DNA of 64,000 bases, from assembly GCF_907163085.1 (NCBI RefSeq), contig NZ_CAJQTX010000007.1:372001-436000 (forward strand), written 5' to 3'. A program made the position numbers and the translations under genes. Shown in pieces: positions 1-9,329 of this stretch. The first letter of the stretch is position 1. Each line of letters begins with the position of its first letter. The notes beneath the pieces are model-generated. The model was not told the DNA's origin. It did not search any database and was given only the letters and a program-made list of their open reading frames with translations. This stretch comes from Candidatus Accumulibacter sp. ACC003. Its GTDB lineage: Bacteria; Pseudomonadota; Gammaproteobacteria; Burkholderiales; Rhodocyclaceae.

Positions 1-37
1 ACAGCTATCTACGCCTGATAGCTCCCCCCAGAAAAGA

Positions 38-784
38 ATGTACAACGCGGCTGGTCAGATCAACAAGGAGCAGCTCGTCCGGCGCTTTGCACCGATGGTA
101 AAGCGCATTGCGTGCCATTTGATGGCTCGCCTGCCTGCCAGTGTGCAGCTCGACGATCTGGTGCAGAACGGGATGCTTGGCCTGCTTGATGCCATTGGCC
201 GCTTCGAGGCCGGCGTCGGCGCTCAGTTCGAAATCTATGCGGCGCAGCGCGTGCGTGGCGCCATGCTCGACGGCCTGCGCGAGAACGATTGGTTGCCGCG
301 TAGCTTGCGCCGGGACTGCCGGCGCATCGAAGTGGCGATCGCTCGGCTCGAACAGGAAAATGGCCGCGCACCGACCGAAAGCGAGCTTGCCGATTCTCTG
401 GAAATGCCGCTGACCGACTATCAGAAGATGCTGCAGGACGCGCGCGGGCATCAGCTTGTCTATCTCGAAGATCTGGTCGCCGAGGATGGCGACGATTTCC
501 TGGCGCGGCATCGCGTCGAAGGAGACTCTGACCCGGCGAAACTGTTCGATGGCGAGCGCGCCCGTCTGGCGTTGGCGCAGGCCATCGCCGTTCTACCGGA
601 GCGTGAAAAGTTGATGATGGCCTTGTATTACGAGCAGGATCTGAACCTTCGCGAGATCGGCGAGGTAATGGGCGTTAGCGAATCGCGCGTCTGCCAGTTG
701 CACAGCCAGGCCGTCGCCAGACTGCGCGCGCGCTTGTTCGCAGGCGCTGGCAAGGCGCCGAGGAAGGCACGGGGCGATGGATAG
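38..784 (+). CDS. fliA: RNA polymerase sigma factor FliA (sigma-28)
   Basis: This 248-residue protein is the flagellar sigma factor that directs RNA polymerase to late flagellar promoters. The sequence shows the sigma-70 order of regions: region 2 at about residues 10-80 (LDDLVQNGMLGLLDAIGRF), region 3 in the middle, and region 4 near the end with an HTH (LREIGEVMGVSESRVCQLH). Length matches the family (about 240). It overlaps motC by 8 bases, so the two are cotranscribed. Two promoters in this window (3211-3237 and 11473-11499) match its consensus. Only 37 bases precede it, so its own promoter is not visible; the ribosome site is weak, leaving slight doubt about the start. Confidence 0.95.
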   Translation: MYNAAGQINKEQLVRRFAPMVKRIACHLMARLPASVQLDDLVQNGMLGLLDAIGRFEAGVGAQFEIYAAQRVRGAMLDGLRENDWLPRSLRRDCRRIEVAIARLEQENGRAPTESELADSLEMPLTDYQKMLQDARGHQLVYLEDLVAEDGDDFLARHRVEGDSDPAKLFDGERARLALAQAIAVLPEREKLMMALYYEQDLNLREIGEVMGVSESRVCQLHSQAVARLRARLFAGAGKAPRKARGDG

Positions 785-1517
785 GATTAGTATTCTCGGC
801 TTGTCGATTGGTTTTCTGGCGATCGTCGGCGGCCAGATTCTCGAAGGCGGCCACCTCGGGTCGCTGTCGCAGCCGACGGCGTTTCTGATCGTCGTCGGCG
901 GCACGCTCGGCGCGGTCATGTTGCAGAGTCCGTACGCCACTTTTGTGCGCGGCATCCGGATGGCGAAGTGGATCTGGCGCCCACCGGTGTTCAACCCGCA
1001 GCAATTGATCCAGCAGGTTTCCGGCTGGAGCCAGGTGTCGCGGCGCGAGGGCCTGCTGGCGCTCGATGCGGTGGTCAACGAGCTCAGCGATGAGTTTTCG
1101 CGCAAGGGTCTGCAGCTGCTGGTCGATGGTGCCGAGCCCGAGCGGCTGCGCGAGGTGCTTGAAGTCGAGATCAATACCTTCGACCAGGAAATGAAGCTCT
1201 CGGCAAGAATCTGGGAGGCGGCCGGTGGTTATTCGCCGACCATTGGCATTCTTGGCGCGGTGATGGGCCTGATCCAGGTGATGGAGAATCTTTCCGACCC
1301 GTCGAAACTTGGCGCCGGCATCGCGGTCGCCTTCGTGGCGACGATCTATGGTGTCGGACTCGCCAATCTGGTCTATCTACCGATGGCCAACAAATTGAAG
1401 GCACACATCAATCGCCTCGTCGTGCAGCGCGAAATGATCGTCGATGGGCTGGTGGGCATCGCCAATGGTGACAACCCGCGGATTATCGAAAGCCGCCTGC
1501 AGGGCTATATTTTCTGA
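777..1517 (+). CDS. motC: flagellar motor stator protein MotC (MotA family)
   Basis: This 246-residue inner-membrane protein is the MotA/PomA-type subunit of the ion-driven stator. Four membrane segments are visible: residues 5-20 and 33-50, and two near 148-170 and 180-200, the third containing YSPTIGILGAVMGLIQV, a segment conserved in this family. The cytoplasmic loop between segments 2 and 3 is charged, as expected for the FliG contact. The gene starts inside the end of fliA and is followed three bases later by motD, so stator and sigma factor are coexpressed. I use motC because the fliA-motC-motD order is known from Pseudomonas-type systems; it could equally be called motA. Confidence 0.92.
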   Translation: MDRISILGLSIGFLAIVGGQILEGGHLGSLSQPTAFLIVVGGTLGAVMLQSPYATFVRGIRMAKWIWRPPVFNPQQLIQQVSGWSQVSRREGLLALDAVVNELSDEFSRKGLQLLVDGAEPERLREVLEVEINTFDQEMKLSARIWEAAGGYSPTIGILGAVMGLIQVMENLSDPSKLGAGIAVAFVATIYGVGLANLVYLPMANKLKAHINRLVVQREMIVDGLVGIANGDNPRIIESRLQGYIF

Positions 1518-1520
1518 TCC

Positions 1521-2366
1521 ATGACCCGCCGAAAGCGCGAAAACCGGCACGAGGAGCACGACAACCACGAACGCTGGCTGGTGTCGTACGCCGATTTCAT
1601 TACGCTGCTGTTTGCCTTTTTCGTGGTGATGTACGCGCTGTCGTCGGTCAACGAGGGCAAGTATCGGATTCTCAGTGATTCGATGGTCAGCGCCTTTCGC
1701 AACGTCCCGGTCAATAGCGTCGGCCAGATCCCGTTGGTGGTGCCGACGCCGGTACCCGTCCAGAAGGCCAGCCTGGCCGACAAGACGCAGGAACCGGTGC
1801 GCCAGAAACAGCGCGAAAAAATGCGCAATATCGCCCGCGACATCCTGGAGGTGATGGCGCCGCTGGTCGAGCAGGGAAAGGTTCGGGTCCTCGAAACGAG
1901 TCGTGGCGTGACCATCGAGATCAACGACAGCATCCTCTTCTCGCCCGGGCAGGCGCTGCTCCAACCGCAGCTGGCCAGAGCCATGCAATCGGTCGCCGAG
2001 GTGCTGGTGGCCACTGATTTTCCAATTACCATCGAGGGTCATACCGACGACGTGCCGATCAGCAATGCGCAGTTCCCGTCGAACTGGGAGCTCTCGGCGG
2101 TACGGGCGACGACCGTCTTGCGTCTGTTCGCCGCTGCCGGAATCGCCCCGACACGGCTGACGGCGATTGGCTACGCCGATACGCGCCCGGTTGAGCCGAA
2201 TGCGCTCGCTGACGGGCGGGCGCGCAATCGGCGGGTATCGATTCTGATCGACTCGAACATTCCCGAAACGGGGACCGAAGTCAATTTGCAGGCGCCACCG
2301 GTCGAGCCACGCGCCGAGCAGGAGCCGCCGCAGGCGGCACCGGCGACTCCGGTAGCGGACCGATAG
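1521..2366 (+). CDS. motD: flagellar motor stator protein MotD (MotB family)
   Basis: This 281-residue protein is the MotB-like stator subunit. It has a charged N-terminus, one membrane helix (SYADFITLLFAFFVVMYAL) carrying the conserved ion-binding aspartate, and a periplasmic OmpA/MotB domain at about 165-250 (EGHTDDVPI, NWELSAVRA) that binds peptidoglycan. The C-terminal 30 residues are rich in proline, alanine and glutamate. It pairs with motC just upstream. It converges on flgN; an inverted repeat lies between them. Confidence 0.93.
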   Translation: MTRRKRENRHEEHDNHERWLVSYADFITLLFAFFVVMYALSSVNEGKYRILSDSMVSAFRNVPVNSVGQIPLVVPTPVPVQKASLADKTQEPVRQKQREKMRNIARDILEVMAPLVEQGKVRVLETSRGVTIEINDSILFSPGQALLQPQLARAMQSVAEVLVATDFPITIEGHTDDVPISNAQFPSNWELSAVRATTVLRLFAAAGIAPTRLTAIGYADTRPVEPNALADGRARNRRVSILIDSNIPETGTEVNLQAPPVEPRAEQEPPQAAPATPVADR

Positions 2367-2377
2367 TCCGGGCCGGG

Positions 2378-2400
2378 CAGCGCTACGCGTCTAAGCGCTG
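2378..2400. terminator. inverted repeat between motD and flgN, possible two-way terminator
   Basis: CAGCGCT and AGCGCTG form a perfect 7-bp stem with a 9-base loop between two converging genes, and it covers the flgN stop codon. There is no T-run on either side, so any terminator role is inferred from position only. Confidence 0.35.
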
Positions 2401-2867
2401 TCGCTGATGCGACGACCGCTGGCCGGGGTACTTTGGCCGTCCGGGCCATACAAGCCGGCCGCGGTGTTGCTGTTCAGGAGGATTTCGAGGGCCTGCGCGT
2501 TGTTCTGCATGCGTACCTGGATTAGTTCGCCATTCGCTCGATTGAGTTCACGCGCCTGCCTGGCGACCGTCAGCAACGACGACCAGACAGTTCCAGCGCG
2601 CTCTTCCTGCGGCTGCGCCTCAAGCCAGGCGACGACGCCAGCGCGATCGTTGGCCAGGCCGCCGGCGGCCAGTAGCTGCTTGCGGCGAGCGGCAAGGCTG
2701 GCAAGTTCGGCGGCGATCGCATTCTTCTGCGCGACCAGGTCGATCAGATCATCGACTTCGCCCTTGACGAGCATCTGCTGCTCACGCTCGAGCAGCGTCA
2801 CGAAGCCCTGTACCGCCGCGACTTCGGCCTCCAGGGTCTGCAGGAAGGCGCTACTGGCGCTGGCCAT
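2391..2867 (-). CDS. flgN: flagellar chaperone FlgN
   Basis: This 158-residue protein is FlgN, the cytoplasmic export chaperone for hook-associated proteins FlgK and FlgL. It is mostly helical, with a heptad-like N-terminal half (LEAEVAAVQGFVTLLEREQQML) and a C-terminal segment rich in asparagine and glutamine (ELNRANGELIQVRMQNNAQAL), both typical of the family. It lies 18 bases after flgM, so the two are cotranscribed from the sigma-28 promoter upstream of flgM. Sequence conservation in FlgN is low; the assignment leans on context as well as on the helical pattern. Confidence 0.85.
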   Translation of the reverse strand: MASASSAFLQTLEAEVAAVQGFVTLLEREQQMLVKGEVDDLIDLVAQKNAIAAELASLAARRKQLLAAGGLANDRAGVVAWLEAQPQEERAGTVWSSLLTVARQARELNRANGELIQVRMQNNAQALEILLNSNTAAGLYGPDGQSTPASGRRISDSA

Positions 2868-2885
2868 CGGCTATTCGGCCGCGCC

Positions 2886-3176
2886 TCAGGTCTTCGCTTG
2901 CGCAGCGATGAGTTCGCTGGCCGAGGTGATCAGGCGCTCGGCAACGGCGTCGACGTTGATCGAGAAGCGACCGTCGGCGATCGCCTGCTTGATTTCAGAC
3001 ACCCGCGTGGCATCAAACGACGTTGCCTCGCCCGACACCTGCAGCTGTTCGGCCAATGCACTCAGATGAACTTCGCTGGCGCCAACGGCCGCTGGCCCGC
3101 TGGCGCCGGTACGACTGCGCGCCTCGTTACTGCCGCCTAGCGCGCTGGCAGTGCTCGTTGAGCTGTCGATTTTCAC
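2886..3176 (-). CDS. flgM: anti-sigma-28 factor FlgM
   Basis: This 96-residue protein holds FliA inactive until the hook is complete and FlgM is exported. The N-terminal half is rich in serine, alanine and glycine (disordered in the family), and the C-terminal half has the sigma-28-binding signature (RVSEIKQAIADGRFSINVDA). Translation starts at a GTG (MKIDSSTS), with AAGGGAT placed well upstream. A near-perfect sigma-28 promoter lies 35 bases ahead, so FliA drives its own inhibitor. flgN follows. Confidence 0.93.
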   Translation of the reverse strand: MKIDSSTSTASALGGSNEARSRTGASGPAAVGASEVHLSALAEQLQVSGEATSFDATRVSEIKQAIADGRFSINVDAVAERLITSASELIAAQAKT

Positions 3177-3210
3177 GATGCTATCCCTTGAACGGTGGTT
3201 CTTACATCAA

Positions 3211-3237
3211 CTATCGGCGAAAAACGGCCGAACTTTA
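3211..3237 (-). promoter_or_regulatory. sigma-28 (FliA) promoter for flgM-flgN
   Basis: Read on the minus strand: TAAAGTTC, 11 bases, GCCGATAG. The enterobacterial FliA consensus is TAAAGTTT-N11-GCCGATAA, so only the last base of each box differs and spacing is exact. It sits 35 bases ahead of the flgM start codon. Confidence 0.9.
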
Positions 3238-3266
3238 ACATTTTTGTGGCGGACGCTGGCGTTACG

Positions 3267-3971
3267 TCAATACGCGACCTCGACGATGCCGCCCGGACGC
3301 GCGACGCCGCTGACGACCTGTCCTGACGAGGTTCTGACCTGCGCTATCTGGCCGTCGGTGGCGTTGTTCAGTGCTTTTCCTTCATTGCTGACCGTAAAAC
3401 CGGCACCGCTGGACAGCAACTTGACGCTTTGTCCCTGCTGCACGACCCAGGGTGCGGTCAGCAGGTCGCTGCGTAGCGGCTGGCCGGCGGCGACGCCGTT
3501 TCTGACCGTCATGCCGATCGCCTGCGCCGTCTCGGTCACGACGTTGGCCGGCAGTGTGCCGAGGTCGCCGTTTTGCGTGAATACGTCGGCGGCGCTGACG
3601 ATCTGCCCAGGCCGTAGCTGCCTTGCGGTCACCAGGTAGTTGCCCGCAACTTTTATCTGAACCGGCACATAAACGGTCCAGGCGCTTGGCGCCAGGCAGC
3701 GTACGCCGATGGTCGTTCGTCCCCACAGTCGACTGCCCTGCGGCAGAAACGGCTCGAAGGCGTTGCACGGCGCCGCCTGGGCCTGTTGATCGAGGCGGCC
3801 GACGGTATAGCTCGCCTTGCCCGGCAAGCCCTGCGTTTGAACGCGCAGGTACTGATCGAGCGCGGCCGACAGCGAAGCCTGGGCGAGCACGCCCGCACTA
3901 AAGGTGGCCAGGAGAACGAGCAGCAGACACAGCAACTGGCGGCGCGGCTTGGGAGCCTGAGGAATACGCAT
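3267..3971 (-). CDS. flgA: flagellar basal body P-ring formation chaperone FlgA
   Basis: This 234-residue periplasmic protein assists assembly of the FlgI P-ring. It begins with a signal peptide (arginine-rich start, then LLCLLLVLLATFSAGVLAQA) and ends with an SAF-like domain (RPGQIVSAADV, AIGMTVRNGVAAGQPLRSDLL, VVQQGQSVKLLSSGAGFTV), which is typical of FlgA. I take the ATG at 3971; an upstream in-frame start at 4124 would add 51 basic residues ahead of the signal peptide. It diverges from flgB. Confidence 0.92.
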   Translation of the reverse strand: MRIPQAPKPRRQLLCLLLVLLATFSAGVLAQASLSAALDQYLRVQTQGLPGKASYTVGRLDQQAQAAPCNAFEPFLPQGSRLWGRTTIGVRCLAPSAWTVYVPVQIKVAGNYLVTARQLRPGQIVSAADVFTQNGDLGTLPANVVTETAQAIGMTVRNGVAAGQPLRSDLLTAPWVVQQGQSVKLLSSGAGFTVSNEGKALNNATDGQIAQVRTSSGQVVSGVARPGGIVEVAY

Positions 3972-4138
3972 GCCGCCATTCTGCCTGACTTTGTGGCGTG
4001 GGCGAAGCGGCAGAGCGAAGCCACGAGCGAGCCGTCGGGCCAGGTGGCCGGCAATATTTGCCGCCGAGCCGGCAAAAGCGGGTCGCCGGCGTGGCCGCGG
4101 CGCGCTCGCATCGACTCTCGACACGCCTGCCTGGGCGG

Positions 4139-4154
4139 TGGCACGGCTATTGCT
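4139..4154 (+). promoter_or_regulatory. sigma-54 promoter for the flgB operon
   Basis: TGGCAC, 5 bases, TTGCT is a perfect match to the sigma-54 -24/-12 consensus, 40 bases upstream of the flgB start. It should depend on RpoN and an enhancer-binding activator such as FlrC, which is encoded in this window. Confidence 0.9.
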
Positions 4155-4194
4155 TAATGGTTTTCACCAGCGTCCACTTTGTCGTGAGGTCCGC

Positions 4195-4599
4195 GTGCTC
4201 AACAAGATACAAGATGCGCTTTTTTACCAGCAGCAGGCACTGACTTTGCGCGCCAATCGGCAGCAGGTGCTGGCGGGTAACATCGCCAACGCCGATACGC
4301 CGCACTACCAGGCGCGCGACTTCGATTTTGCCAGCGCGCTGCAGAGCGCCGTCAGCGGCCGCGGCGAAGCGAGCCTGCGGCTGGCGACGACGTCGCCGGC
4401 TCACCTGCCGGGTGCGGCCGACGCGTCGTCTGCGCCGCTGCTGTATCGCCAGCCGACGCAGGCCAGTGCCGACGGCAACACCGTCGATATGGACGTCGAG
4501 CGCGCCCAGTTTGCCGAAAATTCCTTCTACTACCAGGCCGGCCTGACGTTCTTGACGGGCCGCATCAGAACGCTTCAGACAGCTATCCAGGGACAATAA
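4195..4599 (+). CDS. flgB: flagellar basal body rod protein FlgB
   Basis: This 134-residue protein is the proximal rod subunit FlgB. It shows the N-terminal rod signature ([31 protein letters not shown]) and a C-terminal helix ([21 protein letters not shown]). I chose the GTG at 4195 because GTGAGGT lies just upstream, the length fits the family and the start lies downstream of the sigma-54 promoter. It is the first gene of flgBCDEFGHIJ. Confidence 0.93.
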   Translation: MLNKIQDALFYQQQALTLRANRQQVLAGNIANADTPHYQARDFDFASALQSAVSGRGEASLRLATTSPAHLPGAADASSAPLLYRQPTQASADGNTVDMDVERAQFAENSFYYQAGLTFLTGRIRTLQTAIQGQ

Positions 4600-4601
4600 T
4601 T

Positions 4602-5006
4602 ATGAGCCTCTTCAACGCCTTGCACGTCGCCGGCAGTGCCGTGACCGCGCAGGCGATGCGCCTCAACGTGGTCGCCAGCAACCTCGCCAACGCCGATAGC
4701 GTGGTCGGTTCGGATGGCCAACCGTACCGCGCCAAACAGGTCGTTTTCGCCGCCACGCCGATGGGCAGTGCAGCGGCACAAGGGGTGCGCGTCGCGCAGG
4801 TCGTCGAGGACGCCAGTCCGGGGCGCATGCTCTACGATCCACGCAACCCGGCGGCCGACGAACGGGGCTACGTGACGATGCCCAACGTCAGCGTTGTTGA
4901 CGAAATGACCAACATGATCTCGGCGTCGCGCGCCTACCAGACCAATGTCGAGGTGATGAATACCGCCAAACAACTGCTGCTCAAGACCCTGACACTTGGC
5001 CAGTAA
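4602..5006 (+). CDS. flgC: flagellar basal body rod protein FlgC
   Basis: This 134-residue proximal rod protein has the N-terminal signature [20 protein letters not shown] followed by SNLANADSV, and a C-terminal segment ([20 protein letters not shown], then [19 protein letters not shown]) as in other FlgC proteins. It follows flgB by two bases. Length is typical (about 135). Confidence 0.96.
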   Translation: MSLFNALHVAGSAVTAQAMRLNVVASNLANADSVVGSDGQPYRAKQVVFAATPMGSAAAQGVRVAQVVEDASPGRMLYDPRNPAADERGYVTMPNVSVVDEMTNMISASRAYQTNVEVMNTAKQLLLKTLTLGQ

Positions 5007-5030
5007 GAACGAAAACTCGAGGAGAATTTG

Positions 5031-5723
5031 ATGACCACCGTGCAAGCAAGCAGTGCCAGCAGCGCAAACAACGACATCCTGGCGTCGGTGAACGCGCAGT
5101 CCAGGTCTGGCAGCAACGAGCTGGTGTCGACCAGCGAGGCGGTGCAGAACCGCTTTCTCAAGCTGCTGGTGACGCAGCTGAAGAACCAGGACCCGCTCAA
5201 CCCGCTCGACAACGCCGCGGTAACCACCCAGATCTCGCAAATCAATACCGTCACCGGCATCGAAAGACTCAATACGACGTTGGAGAGCTTGTTGGCGACC
5301 TATAACGATGGCCAGGCGGTGCAGGCGGCGGCCCTGATCGGCAAGAACGTCCTGGTTGGCGGCTCGGGGCTGCTGCTGGCCGATGGTGCCGCGAGTGGCG
5401 GCGTCAGTCTTGCCGAGCCGGTCGACGACGTGCTGCTGAGCATTCTCGGCGCCGGCGGCAACGTCCTGCAAAGTCAGCGTCTTGGTGCCCGCGACGCTGG
5501 CAGCTTCGCTTTCACCTGGGATGGCAAGACCGCCGCCGGCGCCGACGCCACGCCGGGTAGCTACGGCTTCGCGGTTGAAGCGGTGCGCGGTGGCGAAAAA
5601 GTGGCTGCTGAGGCGCTTCAAATTGGCACGGTTTCTGCTTTGGTTAGAAACAAGGGTAGCTTCCAACTCGACCTCGGTGGACTGGGACGGGTGGAGTTGA
5701 GCAAGGTCCAGCAGATTCTTTAG
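5031..5723 (+). CDS. flgD: flagellar hook assembly scaffold protein FlgD
   Basis: This 230-residue protein is the hook cap that guides polymerisation of FlgE. The N-terminal core (QNRFLKLLVTQLKNQDPLNP, then LDNAAVTTQISQINTV) is the family hallmark, followed by a FlgD Ig-like domain (FAFTWDGKTAAGADATPGSY). The ATG at 5031 has GAGGAG at the right spacing; a TTG three bases earlier is less likely. It lies directly before flgE. Confidence 0.95.
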   Translation: MTTVQASSASSANNDILASVNAQSRSGSNELVSTSEAVQNRFLKLLVTQLKNQDPLNPLDNAAVTTQISQINTVTGIERLNTTLESLLATYNDGQAVQAAALIGKNVLVGGSGLLLADGAASGGVSLAEPVDDVLLSILGAGGNVLQSQRLGARDAGSFAFTWDGKTAAGADATPGSYGFAVEAVRGGEKVAAEALQIGTVSALVRNKGSFQLDLGGLGRVELSKVQQIL

Positions 5724-5734
5724 GAGGTGTAAGG

Positions 5735-6989
5735 ATGGGTTTCCAACAGGGTTTGAGTGGCCTGGACGCGGCGTCTGCAGCGCTTGATGTGATCGGCAAC
5801 AACGTCGCCAATTCGACGACCGTCGGCTTCAAGAGCGGCAACGCGAACTTCGCCGACCTGTACGCGGCGTCGCTGGGTTTTGTCGGCGCTTCGCAAATCG
5901 GCATCGGCGTCAGCGTTGCAGCGATTCAGCAGCAATTTACGCAGGGGAATCTGACGACTACCAATAACCCCCTTGATCTGGCGATTAATGGCGGCGGTTT
6001 TTTCCGCATGAGCGACAACGGCGCCACCAGCTACACGCGCAATGGTCAGTTCCACATCGACAAGCAGGGTTACATCGTCAATGATCAAGCGCTGCGCCTA
6101 AGCGGCTATCCGGTCACCGCCAGTGGCCAGATATCGGCTGCCAACCCGGTCGAGCTGCAGATCAACGCCAGCCAGATTCAGCCGCGGGCGAGCAGTGATC
6201 CGCTGGCCGGAAACCTCACGGCGGTCGTCAACCTCGATTCGCGCGAAACGGTGCCGGCCGTTTTGCCGTTCAATTCGACCAATCCCGAGACGTACAATTT
6301 TTCGACGGCCTTGACGGTCTTCGACACGCTGGGTGTCGTGCACAATCTGAGCACCTTCTACGTTCTCAACACGCCGACGGCACCAGACGGTGGCGAATGG
6401 ACGCTGCATGCGACGCTCGACGGCGCCGATCCGGTACCCGCCGCGCCGGTCGGCAACCTGGTTTTCGATACGTCGGGCACCTTGAGCGCCGGCACCTTGC
6501 AGACGCTTCCTTCGTGGAATCTGAGCACTGGCGCCACTTCGCCGTGGTCGCCGGGAACCATGGACTTCAGCGGCACCACCCAGTACGGCAGTGAGTCGAG
6601 CGTCAATAGCCAGACGCAGGGGGGCTTCGCCTCGGGAAGTCTAGTGACTGTCGGCGTGGCCAACGACGGGATCGTGCAGGGGCGTTACAGCAACCGGCCA
6701 GACGCGCGACATGGGGCAGGTCGTGCTGGCCACCTTTCCTGACCCGAATGGCCTGCTGAATCTCGGTAACAACCAGTGGCGCTCGACGGCGGCGTCGGGT
6801 TCCGAGTTGGTCGGCGTGCCGGCTTCGGGCAGCCGCGGCGTCATCCAGTCGTCGGCCGTCGAGGATTCGAACGTCGACCTGACCAACGAATTGGTCGCCA
6901 TGATTACCGCGCAGCGCAATTACCAGGCCAACGCCCAAACGATCAAGACGCAGGATCAGCTCATGCAAACGCTGGTCAACCTGCGCTAG
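5735..6989 (+). pseudogene. flgE: flagellar hook protein FlgE, interrupted by a frameshift
   Basis: The hook subunit gene is present in full but in two frames. Frame 1 (from ATG 5735 behind GGAGG) carries the N-terminal rod-like domain (NNVANSTTVGFKSGNANFAD) and the hook domains up to GIVQGRYSN. From about 6694 the sequence continues one frame over with GQTRDMGQVVLATFPDPNGL and the C-terminal helix (NVDLTNELVAMITAQRNYQA). Removing one C at 6694/6695 restores a single 417-codon frame, the usual FlgE length. The in-frame product as given would be 335 residues with a nonsense tail and could not form a hook. All neighbours are intact, so a sequencing or assembly error is likely; a real mutation would make the cells non-motile. 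Confidence 0.9.
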
Positions 6990-7023
6990 TGGCTGAATCG
7001 ATCAGAAAGACGCTGGCACGACA

Positions 7024-7773
7024 ATGGATCGGCTAATCTACACCGCGATGAGTGGCGCCAAGCAGGTTTTCCTGCAGCAGGCTGGCGTCGCCCAGAATCT
7101 GGCCAACGCCACGACCAACGGTTACCGCGCCATGGAGCACCGCTTCCGCGCTGTACAGGTGCTCGGCGACGGCGCGCCGACGCGCGCTTTTGCCGTTGAT
7201 GCCTCGGTCGCCAACGTCTTCGACCAGGGCCCGGTGAGCCTCACCGGCCGGCCGCTCGACGTTGCCGTCGAGGGCGCCGGCTGGATCGCCGTGCAGGGCA
7301 GCGACGGACGCGAGGCCTATACCCGCGCCGGCAATCTCAAGACCGACGCCAATGGTTTGCTGCAGACCAGCGCCGGCTTCAACGTCCTTGGCGAGGGCGG
7401 GCCGATCTCGCTGCCGCCGGACAACAACATCGCGATTGCTGCTGACGGGACGGTCTCGAGCATTCCGCGTTTTGGCGCCGGGGCGATCAACAACGCCAAT
7501 GTGGTTGGTCGGATCAAACTCGTCAATCCGCCGGAAGCTGAAATGGTCCGCGGCGACGACGGCTTGTTCCGGACGGCCAACGGTTTCCCGGCGCTCGCCG
7601 ATGAGAACGTCAAGCTGACGCCGGAGGCGCTCGAGGGAAGCAACGCCAACTCGGTAGACGCCATGGTGCGCATGATCAGTCTGGCGCGTCAGTTCGAAAT
7701 GCAGATCAAGATGCTGCAGACCGCCGACGCCGATGCGCGTGCGGCAACGCAGCTGCTAACGATGAACGCTTGA
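7024..7773 (+). CDS. flgF: flagellar basal body rod protein FlgF
   Basis: This 249-residue rod protein has the N-terminal rod signature (MSGAKQVFLQQAGVAQNLAN, then ATTNGYRAMEH), a middle FlgE/F/G domain (DVAVEGAGWIAVQGSDGREA) and a C-terminal helix (ANSVDAMVRMISLARQFEMQ). FlgF lies between the proximal rod (FlgB, FlgC) and the distal rod (FlgG) in the periplasm. It is in the expected order between flgE and flgG. Confidence 0.95.
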   Translation: MDRLIYTAMSGAKQVFLQQAGVAQNLANATTNGYRAMEHRFRAVQVLGDGAPTRAFAVDASVANVFDQGPVSLTGRPLDVAVEGAGWIAVQGSDGREAYTRAGNLKTDANGLLQTSAGFNVLGEGGPISLPPDNNIAIAADGTVSSIPRFGAGAINNANVVGRIKLVNPPEAEMVRGDDGLFRTANGFPALADENVKLTPEALEGSNANSVDAMVRMISLARQFEMQIKMLQTADADARAATQLLTMNA

Positions 7774-7788
7774 TAGGATGAATGCCGC

Positions 7789-8571
7789 ATGATGCGCTCG
7801 CTGTGGACTGCCAGTACCGGCCTCAACGCCCAACAGGTACAGATCGACATCATCGCCAACAATCTGGCGAACGTCAGCACCAATGGTTTCAAGCAGGCGC
7901 GCGGTATTTTCGCCGATCTGCTCTACCAGACGCTGCGCCAACCCGGCGCGCAATCGTCGCAGACCACGCAGATCCCCGACGGTCTGCAGATCGGCCTGGG
8001 GGTGACGCCGGTGTCGACCGGCCGGATCTTCACCCAGGGGTCTCTGCAGCAGACCGGCAACAGTCTGGACATGGCCATCGACGGCGCCGGTTTCTTTCAG
8101 GTGCTGCTGCCCGACGGGACTACCGCCTACACGCGCGATGGATCATTCCAGAAGGACAACCAGGGGCAACTGGTGACAACCAGCGGTTATCCCGTACAGC
8201 CGGCGATCACCATTCCTGAGAACGCCCTGAGCGTCACCGTTGGCAGCGACGGGGTGGTCAGCATCACCCAGCCGGGCACCACCGCAACGGTGCAGATCGG
8301 CACCCTCCAGGTCGCCACCTTCATCAACAACGGCGGCTTGCTGGCCGTCGGCAACAATCTCTTCCTGGAGAGCGCCTCGAGCGGAACGCCGACGCCCAAC
8401 ACGCCGGGGACCAATGGTTCCGGACTGGTGATCCAGAACTACGTCGAAGCGTCAAACGTCAATGTCGCGCAGGAGCTGGTCAACATGATCCAGACGCAAC
8501 GCGCCTACGAACTCAATTCGAAGGTCGTCTCGACCTCGGATCAGATGCTGGCGCGTCTGACCCAGTTGTAA
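7789..8571 (+). CDS. flgG: flagellar basal body distal rod protein FlgG
   Basis: This 260-residue protein is the distal rod subunit. The start [20 protein letters not shown] followed by [20 protein letters not shown] is characteristic of FlgG, and the end ([39 protein letters not shown]) is equally conserved. Length is exactly as in E. coli (260). It begins 15 bases after flgF and precedes flgH, whose L-ring surrounds this part of the rod. Confidence 0.97.
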   Translation: MMRSLWTASTGLNAQQVQIDIIANNLANVSTNGFKQARGIFADLLYQTLRQPGAQSSQTTQIPDGLQIGLGVTPVSTGRIFTQGSLQQTGNSLDMAIDGAGFFQVLLPDGTTAYTRDGSFQKDNQGQLVTTSGYPVQPAITIPENALSVTVGSDGVVSITQPGTTATVQIGTLQVATFINNGGLLAVGNNLFLESASSGTPTPNTPGTNGSGLVIQNYVEASNVNVAQELVNMIQTQRAYELNSKVVSTSDQMLARLTQL

Positions 8572-8581
8572 GGGGCCCGAG

Positions 8582-9274
8582 ATGAAAGATTTCGTGCCGT
8601 TCTTCAAGTCACTGCTGGCGATTTCCGTACTGCTCGTGGTCAGCGCGTGCACAACCGTGCCGCCGACCAACATTCATCAGCCGATGACCGCACGGCCGCA
8701 GGCGCGAACCGACGCGCTCGCCGCCAACCTCGCGGCCACCGGCAGCATCTACCAGGCCGGCGCTTCGCGGACGCTGTTCGAAGACCGGCGTGCGCGCTAT
8801 GTCGGCGATACGATCACCGTCTCGATTACCGAAAACACGACCGCCGCGACCAAGTCCAATACCAACGTCAGCAAGACCGGCAGCATCAGCGCATCGGCCG
8901 GGCCGTTCGTCGGTTCGCCCGCCAACTGGTTCCGGCCGGCCGAGCTGAGCGCCAGCAGTAGCAACGTCGCCGCCGGCAAGGGCGATGCTGCGGCCAACAA
9001 CGTCTTTACCGGCTTCATTACAGTGACCGTGATCGAGGTCCTGCCGAACGGCAATTTGCTGGTCTCCGGCGAGAAGCAGGTAGCGATTGGCCACGGACAG
9101 GAATACATCCGCCTTTCGGGTATCGTCAATCCGTATTTCGTCAATGCGGCGAACACCATCCCGTCGTCGCAGATCGCCGATGCGCGAATCGAGTACAAGG
9201 AAAGCGGCACGATCAGCGAGGCGCAGATAATGGGCTGGCTGGCACGATTCTTCCTGTCGGCGCTGCCATTCTAA
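8582..9274 (+). CDS. flgH: flagellar L-ring lipoprotein FlgH
   Basis: This 230-residue outer-membrane lipoprotein forms the L-ring bushing around the rod. It has a lipoprotein signal ([13 protein letters not shown], lipobox cysteine at residue 23) and the FlgH core ([17 protein letters not shown]-like segment here [58 protein letters not shown]). It lies between flgG and flgI, the usual order. Confidence 0.96.
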   Translation: MKDFVPFFKSLLAISVLLVVSACTTVPPTNIHQPMTARPQARTDALAANLAATGSIYQAGASRTLFEDRRARYVGDTITVSITENTTAATKSNTNVSKTGSISASAGPFVGSPANWFRPAELSASSSNVAAGKGDAAANNVFTGFITVTVIEVLPNGNLLVSGEKQVAIGHGQEYIRLSGIVNPYFVNAANTIPSSQIADARIEYKESGTISEAQIMGWLARFFLSALPF

Positions 9275-9329
9275 CGGTCATGAAATTCGCCAGTCGCCGA
9301 CGCGACTTGCCCAGCAAGGAGAACATCAG

